The notes beneath the pieces were generated by a model, which was not told where the DNA came from, searched no databases, and saw only the letters and a program-made list of their open reading frames with translations. From contig CAVOXR010000005.1 of NCBI GenBank assembly GCA_963700475.1, forward strand, positions 124,001 through 188,000: a stretch of 64,000 nt of DNA, given 5' to 3'. This document shows, piece by piece, positions 30,149 to 39,710 of the stretch (position 1 is its first letter; every line of letters starts with the position of its first letter). The translations under genes were made by a program, and so were the position numbers. This DNA is from Prado023 sp963700475. GTDB lineage: Bacteria; Actinomycetota; Actinomycetes; S36-B12; CAIYMF01.

Positions 30149-31406
30149 ATGTGGAGGACGCGGGCAACGGCCTGGGTCGCTGCCGGTGCGTTGGTCGCGG
30201 GGTGCGCCTCGGGGACGCCAGGAGCGGACGTGCCCGCGGACTCGGGATCGGGGGAGCCCTCGATCTCGGAGTCGGGAGTCGCATCCCCCACGCCCACCGG
30301 CACCTCGCCTGAGGGTTGCCCGCCGGGCTCCACCCCGTACCTGCCGGGTTCTGTTGACGAGCCCCGGCCGGACCTCATGGCGCGGTTCAGCCTGGCCGCC
30401 ATGGACCCCGGGATCGCGGCGATCGTCGTGGGCGAGCCAGCCCTTGTCCCCGAGGGGGCGGGCAGTTGGAGCCAGCAGTTCACCTGGACCTTCGATGTGT
30501 GCACCAACTCGTGGCGGAAGGTGGTCGCCAGTTCGCCGGAGCCCGAATCCGACCAGCCGCTGATGCTGGGCCAGTACGTCTTCCACGCCGGGGAGGGCGT
30601 GACACTCGCCCTGCCTGTGGGGCTGGCGCCGGTGTCGCGCTACGACGCCGACACGGGGCAGCTGGACTCAGCTGTCCTCCACCGGCGGTGGTGGTGAGGC
30701 GTGGCCGATCGCGGTGTACGACCCGGACGGCGAACGGCTGCTGGCCTTCGAGGCCCACAACAGCACCGTGAAGGCCTACGACCTGGCCGCCGATGCGTGG
30801 AGCGTCGTGGACTCCGCGGAGTCCAGGGACTCATCGGGTGCCCGGCCCAACGCCCGGATGGATCAGGTCGACCTCGCCTACGACAGCGCTCAGCACCTGC
30901 TGATCCTCGTCATCACGCCCTCCGGGGTTCTGGAGGAGACGGCCGAGACCTGGGCGTTCGACCCGGCTTCGGGGACGTGGTCGCGGCGGTCGGACGTGCC
31001 CAACACCCTCGAGCTCGGCTATCCCGCCGGCTGGGCGGCGGCATTCGACCCCGTCGGGGAGCGCACATGGCTGTTCGCCGAGACGGCGATGCTGGCCTAC
31101 GACGCACGGGCCGACGAGTGGACTGCCGCGGAGCGTGGCCCCGGCTGGCCGTCGCTCGCGATGCTCGGCGGGGTGGAGGTCGATCCGATGGCACGGCTGG
31201 TCGACACCCTGGTGTACGACCCGATCAACGAACGTCTGGTCGTGATCGGGGGGTTGGTGCGCCGCGCGGGCGATCCCGTGGGCGGGTTCGAGTTCGAGAA
31301 CTCGACCCTGTCCACCGACGACGTCTGGGCCTACGACCCTGGGGCGAACACCTGGACGCTGCTGCTGCCGGCCTCGGAGCACCCAGCCTCCTTCGGCCCT
31401 GGCTGA
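30149..31406 (+). CDS. Lipoprotein with Kelch-like repeats, frameshifted as read
   Basis: ATG 30149; lipobox LVAGC near residue 17, then a Ser/Thr/Pro linker and a CPPGS motif. The body carries Kelch-type strands: SRYDADTG, KAYDLAADAWSVV, WAFDPASGTWSRR, LAYDARADEWTAA, WAYDPGANTWTLL. One extra G near 30657-30661 (GGGG run) breaks the frame between the first and second of these; deleting it joins SRYDADTG to SWTQLSS. Corrected length is about 418 residues. It probably forms an extracellular beta-propeller and sits right after another propeller-like lipoprotein gene, so the two may be partners. Confidence 0.72.
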
Positions 31407-31426
31407 CTGATCCCGGCCGGTCAGCC
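31401..31426. terminator. Candidate bidirectional hairpin at convergent stops
   Basis: GGCTGAC (31401-31407), twelve bases, then GTCAGCC (31420-31426). The stop codon of the Kelch lipoprotein lies in the left arm and that of the FAD oxidase in the right arm. The position between convergent genes fits a shared terminator; the stem is short and lacks a T tract. Confidence 0.4.
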
Positions 31427-32755
31427 GTGGACGTCGAGGCGGCGGTCCTCCCAGCGCATGAAGTCCGCGATCCGCTCGGCGGTGACGTGTCCCAGGCCCC
31501 CGCGCGGGAACGGGACGATGCGCCGGTTCACGAAGAACACGTCGGTCAGGTCCGACTCCCGCTCCAGGACCAGGTCGGTGATCGTCTGGCCGTTCAGGTG
31601 GGTGACGGAGACCCCATGACCGACGCACCCGAACGAGTAGATGACGTCCTTGCCGCCGACGTAGCCCAGCGCTGGGAACATGTCCAGGGTCGCGGACACG
31701 GGACCGCCCCACGCATGGCTGAACTGCACGTCGGCAAGGCCCGGGAACATGGTGCGCACGTCCTGGCGCAGGGCTGCCCACACCTGCTCGTCTGAGTCGA
31801 AGTCCATGCCCACGCCGTCGCCGAGCTTCACGTCGCGCCCGCCGATCAGCAGGCGGTTGTCGGCGGTCAGCCGGTAGTAGTGCACCAGGTCGCGGAAGTC
31901 CTCGACCCCCTCGCGTCCCCGCCACCCGACGCTCTCCAACTGGGTGTCGGTGAGCGGCTCCGTGAGCACGATGTAGGTCCAGACCGGGACCTGCTTGCGG
32001 GCGAGGCCCTCGAACATGTGCGACCAGGCGTTGGTGGCCAGCACCACCTTGCCAGCACGGACCCGGCCGCCGGGCGTCGTGAGGATCACCCGACCGCTGT
32101 CCGGGTGCCGCTCGAAGGCCGAGACGGGCGTGCCCTCGTAGACCTGGGCGCCCTGCTCTGCCACGACGTCGCGCCACGCCCACGCCAGCTTCGCCGGATT
32201 GACCAGGCCCATGTTCGGCTCCCACCACGCGGCGCCCACGTAGGTCGGGCTCGCGACGCGGTCGCGCAACTCCTCAGGCCCGATCAGATGGATGCCAGTG
32301 ACCCCCATGCGGTGGACCAGGGCGATCTCCTTGAGCAGGCGCTCCTGGTACTTCGGCGAGGTGGAGACCCACAGGAAGCCGGGGTGCTCGTAGTCGCAGT
32401 CGAGGTCGAGCTCGCCGACGAGATCCTTGAGGAGGGTGACCGCGCGATCGGCGTACTCGTGCGCCTCCTTGGCCTTCGTCCGGCCGAAGCGCATGGCGGT
32501 CAGGGAGTGCATCATCCCGATCTTGGTCATGCTGAACCCGGCGTTGCGCCCGCTCGCGCCGTGGCCGATGAAGTCGGCCTCCAGGATCGCGATGCGCATG
32601 GTCGGCTCAGCCTTGTGCAGGAAGTGGGCGGTCGAGAGACCGGTGTAGCCGCCGCCGACGATCGCCACATCGACGTCGAGGTCCCCGACCAGCGCCGGAC
32701 CGGGGGAGTAGGGGCGGGTGGTGTGCCAGAAGCCCGTGGGGGTGAAGGTGGTCAT
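31421..32755 (-). CDS. FAD-dependent amine oxidase, DAO/PuuB-like
   Basis: 444 residues with a DAO-fold FAD site: VAIVGGGYTGLSTAHFL, an acid in AILEA, then GASGRNAGFSM. Near the C-terminus FGCVGHGVSVTHLNGQ closes the FAD pocket. It resembles gamma-glutamylputrescine oxidase PuuB and related secondary-amine oxidases, which yield an aldehyde, NH3 or amine, and H2O2. It follows the class III PLP enzyme and kinase-like genes on the same strand with a ~64-bp gap, which suggests a catabolic route for an amino compound. Confidence 0.88.
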   Translation of the reverse strand: MTTFTPTGFWHTTRPYSPGPALVGDLDVDVAIVGGGYTGLSTAHFLHKAEPTMRIAILEADFIGHGASGRNAGFSMTKIGMMHSLTAMRFGRTKAKEAHEYADRAVTLLKDLVGELDLDCDYEHPGFLWVSTSPKYQERLLKEIALVHRMGVTGIHLIGPEELRDRVASPTYVGAAWWEPNMGLVNPAKLAWAWRDVVAEQGAQVYEGTPVSAFERHPDSGRVILTTPGGRVRAGKVVLATNAWSHMFEGLARKQVPVWTYIVLTEPLTDTQLESVGWRGREGVEDFRDLVHYYRLTADNRLLIGGRDVKLGDGVGMDFDSDEQVWAALRQDVRTMFPGLADVQFSHAWGGPVSATLDMFPALGYVGGKDVIYSFGCVGHGVSVTHLNGQTITDLVLERESDLTDVFFVNRRIVPFPRGGLGHVTAERIADFMRWEDRRLDVHG

Positions 32756-32819
32756 GCTTCGAGTATTCGCCGCCGATGGGCGTCGATTCCCGGCGGCGGG
32801 AGGGCTTGATGGCTCGTTG

Positions 32820-33868
32820 TCAGCGGCGGACCCTGCCCGGCAGCAGGAAGTCGTAGTTCTGGCGCAGGATCTTCGTGCGGATCGCCCGGTCGGCGCGCCG
32901 TGCCTGCATGAAGATGCCGAGCAAGCGGGCGTCCTGGCGGTAGTAGTCGTCGACCTCCTTGGCAGTTATCGGGTCGCGCGGACCGGGGATCTCTGCCGTG
33001 GCCAACCAGTCGTTGGCCACGTCCAGGCCGGTGCCGATCCGGTCCGGGGCCCCCTCCTTGTGGAAGTTGCCGAGCAGGTCCAGGGCCACGGTCCTGGGGA
33101 CGAAGTAGTCGTCCTGGTAGGAGTCCGCCACGAACCGCAGCAGCAGGGCCCGGATCCCGGGTGGGGCGGCGGCGACGACCACCCGCGCGTCGAGGCGGTG
33201 GCGACCGTCGCGACGGATGAAGGGGGTGCCGACGTCGATGAGCACCGGCTGCCCGGAGGTCTCGGAAACGGCGGGGCTCGTGTGCCTCGGCGCCGCCCCG
33301 GTTGCCGGGTGGGGCGCGTCGAAGGACCAGTTGGAGAGCTGGCCGTCGACGGCCACCTCGACCCCGTCAGTGCGCCCCTCGCCGTGCCGGGACAGCTGCG
33401 CGACCGAGTTCGAGCACCTGGCCCATCACGGTCGCGAGACCCGCATCGTCGGTCGTGTGCAGCAGACGATGGCCCAGGGTCTGGGAGTCCATCCGCGGTT
33501 GGACGAGGTAGACGACGGGCGGGCTGTCGGGGCGGTGGACCGGGATCGCCTCGGTCGGCACGACCCTCACGCCCGCAGTCGCTGAGCTCCGTGAGGTACT
33601 CGTCGACGAGGTCCAGGTAGGCGCTGACCGAGGCCTCGTCCGGGTATCCCGCCATCCGTTTGCACACCAGCCCGGGCAGCTCGTCGGTCGTGAGTGCGGC
33701 GGAGATCTCGCCGTATGCCAGCACCTTGACGTGGCCGCCGGCCTCGGGGTTCGCCGGGTCGAGTCGCCGTTCGGTATCGCTGAGGACGGCGTGGAGGCGG
33801 TCGCGGTCGGGGAGCGTGGGCGGTGACGGCGTGGTGTGGGCGGGACGGGTGGTGTCGTCCGCGGGCAT
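32820..33868 (-). CDS. Kinase-like fold protein, unknown family, two frameshifts as read
   Basis: Read across two single-base insertions (near 33385-33395 and 33575-33580) this gives about 348 residues. I do not recognise the family. The order of motifs resembles a protein-kinase-like phosphotransferase: a strand with VKVLAYGE, a candidate ATP Lys in LVCKRM (about residue 70), VDGQLSNW fitting the D-x4-N catalytic loop, and LIDVGTPF fitting the D-x-G metal-binding position. It starts 22 bases after the aminotransferase gene. The pairing hints that it phosphorylates a small amino-alcohol substrate; this is inference. Confidence 0.6.
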
Positions 33869-33889
33869 GCCGTCGGCGGTGTGGCCGCG

Positions 33890-35261
33890 TCATCGGTCGT
33901 TCCCCTCTGCGTCTGCCGCCGAGCCGCTGTGGGACGGGGCCACCTGGCCGAACATCCGGGCGACCAGCCCGGGGTCGTCGAGGATGCCCGTGCCGAGGAG
34001 TCCGGTGATCGCGGCCTCGAGCCGGGCCAGCGCCTCGCCCGCCTCGGCGTCCGACATCAGCAGGCCGGGCTTGAACTGCAGGACCGAGCGGTCGAACCCG
34101 GCGAACATCGCCCAGATGCCCGCGTCGTAGCAGGCGCGGGTCATGAGCATCCCGCCCATCGGGTGGGCGAAGCGCAGCCCGATCACCAAGCCGGTCTGGC
34201 GCACCTCGACCAGCCACTCTGGGGTGCCGCGCCGCGATCTCGGCGAGGCCGGACGCGAAGGTGTCGGTCAGGGCGTCGACGCGCGCGGTGGTCTCCGGTC
34301 GGGTCGTGATCGACAGGACGGCGCGGGCCACCCGGCAGCCCAGCTCGGAGCCGCCGAACGTGGAGATGTTCGACCAGCCGTCGTCCTCCAGCCAGGCACC
34401 GGCACGTGCGGAGAGCAGGGTCGCGGCGATCGGGTAGAGGCCGCCGGACAGGCCCTTGCCGGTGACCAGGATGTCCGGGACGACGCCGGCGCGCTGCACC
34501 GCCCACAGGGATCCCGTCCGGCCCAGCCCTGTCTGCACCTCATCAGCGATGTAGAGGGCGCCGTACCGGTCGCAGAGCTCGCGGACGCCGGCGAGGTAGT
34601 CGGCGCCGGGGGTGGGGAAGCCAATGGTGGCGGGGATCGTCTCGAGGATGACCGCGGCGGTGGGGGCGGCGGCCAGCGCCTGCTCGAGCGCCGGTAGGTC
34701 GTTGAACGGGACCTGGGGGAACTCGTCGTCCGCGCCGGTGGACAGGAACGCCTCGGCCGCCTCGCGGTCCCCAGCGGCCAGGGCCAGCCCCGTGTGACCG
34801 TGGTAGGCGCCGGCCACGGAGACGACGCGGCGGCGTCCGGTGGCGCGGCGGGCGGACTTGATCGCGAGATCGACGGCCTCGCCGCCGCCGCTGGCGAACA
34901 CCGCGTAGGCCATCCCGGGGGTGCGGTCGACGAGGTCGGCGGCGAGCAGCGACCGCTCGACGCTGGGGAAGTGGTGGTTGCCGATGTCGAGCTCGTCCAG
35001 GGCGTCGACCAGGACGGCGATGAGCTCGGGGTTGCGGTGCCCAAGGTTGAACACACCGCCGTTGAGGTGCAGGTCCAGCCAGCTGCGGCCGTCGACGTCG
35101 TGGATCCGGTACCCCTCGCGGCGGCCCATGACGATCCCGGCGCCGAGGGCAGCGAACGTGCGGACACGATCGGGGCAGACGTGGCGCTCAGCAAGGGCGA
35201 GGACGTCGTCGCGGGTGGGGGCGGGTGGGCGTGCTGCGTCGGTGGGAGAGGGACCGCTCAT
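33890..35261 (-). CDS. Class III PLP aminotransferase, frameshifted as read
   Basis: ATG 35261 gives a protein of about 456 residues once one extra C near 34212 (CCCC run) is removed. Class III features are NLGHRNPEL, FASGGGEAVDLAIKSARRATG, GAYHGHTG, IADEVQTGLGRTG (PLP ring Asp) and VTGKGLSGGLYPIAA (Schiff-base Lys). The C-terminal frame continues with VRQTGLVIGLRFAHPMGG. It is closest in style to putrescine, ornithine or 4-aminobutyrate transaminases. It heads a three-gene run with the kinase-like protein and the FAD amine oxidase. Confidence 0.88.
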
Positions 35262-35333
35262 ACGGGCAGTATCGACCCGGCCGATGGCGCGTCGCTCCAC
35301 AGGCGCTGAGAAGCTCGGCGCGCTGCCGCCCGA

Positions 35334-36660
35334 TCACCTCTTCAGCGTCACCTCGTTCGGCGAATAGGCCTCCGCGAACCCGTACCCGGGGCGCACCCAC
35401 ACCCGGTAGGTGCCCTTGCGCAGGTTCAGGGTCCTCTTCTCGGTCGCACCTCGAGTCTCGTAGGACTTGACCGCCTTCCACGATCCGTCCGCGTTCTTGC
35501 GCTGCACCTGGAACACGTAGAACTTCGTGCCCCGGTTGGGGTTGACGTCCACCTTCAACTTCGACCGGTGGCTGACGGCCTTGATCTTCACGGTCGGCAC
35601 GGGCAGGGCGGCGGTGGCGGCTGGAGGGGGTGTGCCCGCGGGCGTGATGGGAGGGGACTCCACGCTGCGGATAGCAGCCGATGGGATCGCCGGGCTAGGG
35701 GACCACCCAGTAGTCGCCCGGGTAGCAGGAACCGGACGTATGAGCCGGCGGGGAGCACCTGCCGCCATGACGGCGACGTTGCCGTCAGCAGCCGAGACTG
35801 CCTCTCCGACCTTGAGCCACGTGCGCCCTCCAGCCGTTCAAGGTCACCAGACCCACAGGGGCAGGTCTCTGAATCCGTCGGTAGTGACCAGGATGACGGC
35901 CCGTGAAGCGCTGACGCCGTCGCGCAACTCATGCCTGGAGCTGGCCACGTACTTCATCGGCGCGATGGTGAACCGGACTTCGAATGGCAGTTCCGGCGTA
36001 GCGCTGTGGGGACGGTGCGGTGCCAGTGGCCACGTACTCGTGGTCGGGGGCGCACCGGGCCGTTGAAGTGCTCGCACATCGATACGCCAGGGACGAGGAC
36101 GGACTTGTCGTCGGCCCAACCCCGGTCGTGAATGCCTCGATGCTCGTCGACCGGCGCCCGAGCTCGACGGTCGAGGACGACGAGAGGAGTCGTAGAGGTA
36201 GTCCCGCCAGATGCGTAGTGACAGGCGATTGTGGCTCGCTGGCCGACGCCACAGCAGGTTCCGGTAGTATCGCCCCGTAGCGTAGAGGCGGGGCCAGCCC
36301 GGCGCCGATGGGCCCGGCGAAGTGCTGGCACATCGACACACCCGGGAGAGGCTGCGGGTCCGTCGTCGGCCCGATGCCGTGAGCCGCGAAACGCCCCAGG
36401 ACGGTGGTTGAGCCCGCACCCGTGATCTCACCAGAGACACTCCAGGCGACACCGGGCTGGACGCTCACATGCACGTACCCAGCCAGGTCCTTGCAGACGA
36501 GGAAGTTGGTCGTGAAGAGCTCACTCCAGGACGTGTCCATGACGACGAGCTGCATGTTCCAGTCGGCGATCACGTCGGCTTGCGCCGTCGGGGGTGGTGT
36601 TCCAACGCTTGCGGTTACGAGCGCGGCACACGAGAGAAGCGCTGCAAAGGTTCGTTTCAT
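35334..36660 (-). pseudogene. Secreted repeat protein, several frame breaks
   Basis: ATG 36660 starts a Sec signal (MKRTFAALLSCAALV, cleavage near AQA). The frame then switches several times. Coherent pieces are a PGVSMCQHFAGP block, its near-repeat PGVSMCEHFNGP about 80 residues on in another frame, RYYRNLL, FTIAPMKYVASSRHEL, LPAGSYVRFLLPG followed by DYWVV, a Pro/Ala linker, and a C-terminal fibronectin-like domain ending SPNEVTLKR. Joined, they would make about 440 residues of exported protein. So many breaks may mean true decay or poor local sequence. The Cys in each repeat may pair. Confidence 0.55.
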
Positions 36661-36773
36661 GGTGCACCTCTCCTCTCGCGGGACGGGCGAGGCACCGTCT
36701 GTGCCCGCCCGGTGGGGCGATGGGCCGATAGAGGTGCGGGCGAAGGCGCGAGGACCCGGGCCAGCCGGGTGTG

Positions 36774-36800
36774 GACGGGGGAGCAGCTCGTGCTCCCGTC
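36774..36800. other. Hairpin in 306-bp divergent intergenic region
   Basis: GACGGG, one bulged G, GAGCA, five bases, then TGCTC and CCCGTC form a long imperfect stem between the divergent secreted-protein and C69 peptidase genes. It could be an operator or leader structure. The rest of the gap (36661-36966) holds a good ribosome site for the secreted protein and nothing else I can support. Confidence 0.3.
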
Positions 36801-36966
36801 GGCGTCACGGTCACGCATCGCCGTGCACGGCGGATCATCCCCATCTCCACGTGCAGGACTCTCGTCCCGGAACCAGCCTCGCGACGTGATCTGGCTCACC
36901 GGTAGAGGCTTTGGTCCTACGCCCACCCGCGGGACTTGGCTGGCTCAGGGCGCGCATGATTGACGC

Positions 36967-38332
36967 ATGTGCGACACCTTCGTGGCCCTGTCCGAGGCCA
37001 CCGCCAACGGGTCGGTGATCTTCGCCAAGAACAGCGACCGGGAGCCCAACGAGGCCCACGAGGTCGTGCACGTCCCGGCGGCCGAGCATGGCCCGGGGGC
37101 TCAGGTCCGGTGCACCTACATCACGATCCCGCAGGTCGAGCGCACGAACGCGGTCCTCCTCGGCAAGCCCTACTGGATCTGGGGCGCGGAGATGGGCGCG
37201 AACGCCCACGGCGTCGTGATCGGCAACGAGGCGGTCTTCACGAAGCTGCCCTACGAGAAGGAGCCCGGGCCTGATCGGGATGGACCTCCTGCGCCTCGGG
37301 CTCGAGCGCGCCAGACACCGCCGAGGCGGCGGTGACGGTCATGACCGAGCTGCTGACCACCTACGGGCAGGGCGGGAACTGCGGGCACACGCACGACTTC
37401 CGCTACCACAACAGCTTCCTGGTCGCCGATCCCTCTGAGGCGTGGATCCTGGAGACTGCTGGCCGGGAGTGGGCAGCTCGACGCGTCGAGGGGTCCGGGT
37501 CGATCTCGAACGCCATCACGATCGGGGGGCAGTTCGACCGGTCCTCCCCGGGGCTGGTCGACCGTGCGGTCGCGGAGAAGTGGTGCGCCGGCCCGGACAC
37601 GTTCGACTTCGCGGCCGACTACAGCGACCGGATCTACACGCGCTTCAGTGATGCCCGGTCCCGGCAGTGCCGCACGAACGATGCCCTGGCCGCCGCCCGT
37701 GGTCGCGTCGATGTGGCTGGGGCGTGGGAGCTGCTGGCCGATCACGGTGCGCGTGCTGATGCCCGGGCGGACTGGGGGCCGTCGAATCACCAGGTGGGTG
37801 GCCTGATCGGGGCGACGGTGTGCATGCACGCCGGGTTCGGGCCGGTGCGGGGCTCGCAGACCACCGGGTCGTGGGTCTCCGAGCTCCCGGCGGTGGGGCT
37901 CCGGCCACCCATTGGGTCACCGGAACCGCCGCGCCCTGCCTGTCGATCCGAGTGCCGATCTGGTTCGACGCCGTCGAGGCCGCCGGGTTGCCGGATCGCG
38001 GACCTGCCCCCGGCGGCACCTACTCGCCGGGATCGCTCTGGTGGGACCACGAGGACCTGCATCGAACGGTCCTGTTGGACTACCCACGCCTCCACGGGCT
38101 GATCGAGCCCGAGCGTCGCGCGGTTCAGGAGCGCATCGACGCCGCTGCTGCCGTGGCGGTGGCGGGCAGTGTCGACGACCGGGTGGAGTGCACCCGCGCC
38201 TCCTTCGCGGAGGCGGCCGAGGCGTACCGCCGCTGGCTGGGCGACGTTCGCCGAGCGGCCCCGGTGAAGCGTGGGCTCAGCCCCTTCCACCGTGCGTGGC
38301 GTGGGTTCGACAAGGCCGCGGGCAGGACGTAG
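36967..38332 (+). CDS. C69/secernin-type peptidase, three frameshifts as read
   Basis: The second residue is the candidate nucleophile Cys (MCDTFVAL), as in C69 Ntn-hydrolases where the start Met or a short propeptide is removed. The following FAKNSDREPNE is the matching Asn/Asp/Arg region, and WIWGAEMGANAHGVVIGNEA is the family's next block. Frame breaks occur near 37268, 37305 and 37885. Corrected, the protein has about 455 residues with SFLVADPSEAWILET and HAGFGPVRGSQTTGS in the right order. It would be an intracellular dipeptidase or secernin relative. Confidence 0.85.
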
Positions 38333-38456
38333 CCGGGTCCACGAATCGGGACCTTCGGGGCTTCTCGCGTCGCGCCCGATGCGGCCATGATGGAGGTGTC
38401 CGGGGGTCCTCAACGAGCCCGCCGGTGGGCTCGGCGCCCGGGTTGAGGGGGCTGTG

Positions 38457-39693
38457 ATGTGGTCCCGTGAATCGGTGTGGCGACGAGTCCTGTCGGCGGT
38501 TGCCGCCGTGGTGGTCGTGCTCGCACTTCCCGGCAGCGCTCTGGGGGCAGGCCCGGTCACGTCGGTGACGGCGCCGACACCGGCCGTCGCCACGCTCGTC
38601 GACATCCGGGCGGCGCACCACCCGGGCTTCGACCGGTTCGTCCTCGAGTTCGACACTCGGAAGGCACCTCAGTCCACGGTTGCATTGGTCCCCGCACTGA
38701 TCGGTGACTTCTCCGGGCAGCGCGTGCCCGTCCCCGGGCGCGCAGTGATCCGCGTCCAGGTCCAGGGTGCGCAGGCGCACCGCGAGGGCGGCGAGCCCAC
38801 GGTCATGCTCGACCAGGCGTTCGCCCTGCCGAACGTGATGTCGGTGCGAGGTGCGGGGGACTTCGAGGCGGTCCTCACCATGGGCATCGGTCTGGCCAAG
38901 CGCATGCCCTTCCATGTGCATCGGCTGGTCAAGCCGGGCCGCATCGCGATCGATGTGTCCACCGCCTTCCCACGCACGACCCGGCGGGTCACGTTCATGG
39001 ACAAGGACGCCCCCGCGGGGACGTCCGCGCGGGTCACCGTGCGTCGGGCGATCCCCGACGCCTACCCGGCGACGGGGCTGCTGGACCGGATCTTCGCCGG
39101 TCCCACCGTTGACGAGCAGGCTGACGGGATTCGGCTGGTCAGCCTCGGGTGCGACCGGGTTCGCCTCGGTGCGGATCGCCCGTGGGATCGCCCGCCTCCG
39201 CCTGACCGGTGGCTGCGCGAGCGGGTCGGGCAACTTCACCATCGCCGACTCGATCATCCCGACGCTGCGGCGCCTGCGGACCGTCGACTGGGTGAAGATC
39301 TACGACCCCTCCGGACAGACCCAACACCCGACCGGCCGCCGCGACTCGATTCCCTCGTGCTTGTCCCCGCTGCAGGGCACGTGCCTGTACCTGGTGTCCG
39401 GGGTCAGCGCCTCGGACCCGACCACGGGCTCGTTCATGGTGCTCAACGTCAACCAGGGTGACGTCCTGGGGACGAGGGGTGCGTTCTACAGCGAGTGGTT
39501 CAGCGTCCGAGGACGGCTGACGGATGCCGGCGCGCAGCTGGAGGCCCAGGGTGAGACGGGAGTGTGGACGCCGCTGCCTCTGACCTGGATCCCCGCCCAG
39601 GGCACGTTCGCCGGGTGGACCGCGATCACCGTGGCGCAGATGCGCGACTACTCGGGCGGCGGGGTCCCGCTGCGAGGGCAGCCGTGCGGGTGA
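38457..39693 (+). CDS. Secreted AMIN-like domain protein, frameshifted as read
   Basis: ATG 38457 follows GAGGGGG. A Sec signal ends near residue 32 (SALGAG). The next ~140 residues look like an AMIN-like beta domain (FDRFVLEFDT, RIAIDVS). The second part begins PDAYPATGLLDRIFAGPT, which resembles the GerMN-type lipoprotein/sporulation-associated domain. It continues, after one extra C near 39141-39146, with SGATGFASVRIARG and a C-terminal TYPE block with several Cys ending LRGQPCG. Corrected length is about 412 residues. It probably works at the cell envelope; no enzyme motif is seen. Confidence 0.7.
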
Positions 39694-39710
39694 TCCTCCC
39701 GGGTTCGAGG

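Noticed and set aside
32966..33560. Continuous minus-strand frame of the kinase-like gene without correction
   Set aside because: After about 99 residues it becomes low-complexity Arg/Pro sequence, while the other frames continue recognisable protein. Two one-base corrections fit far better.
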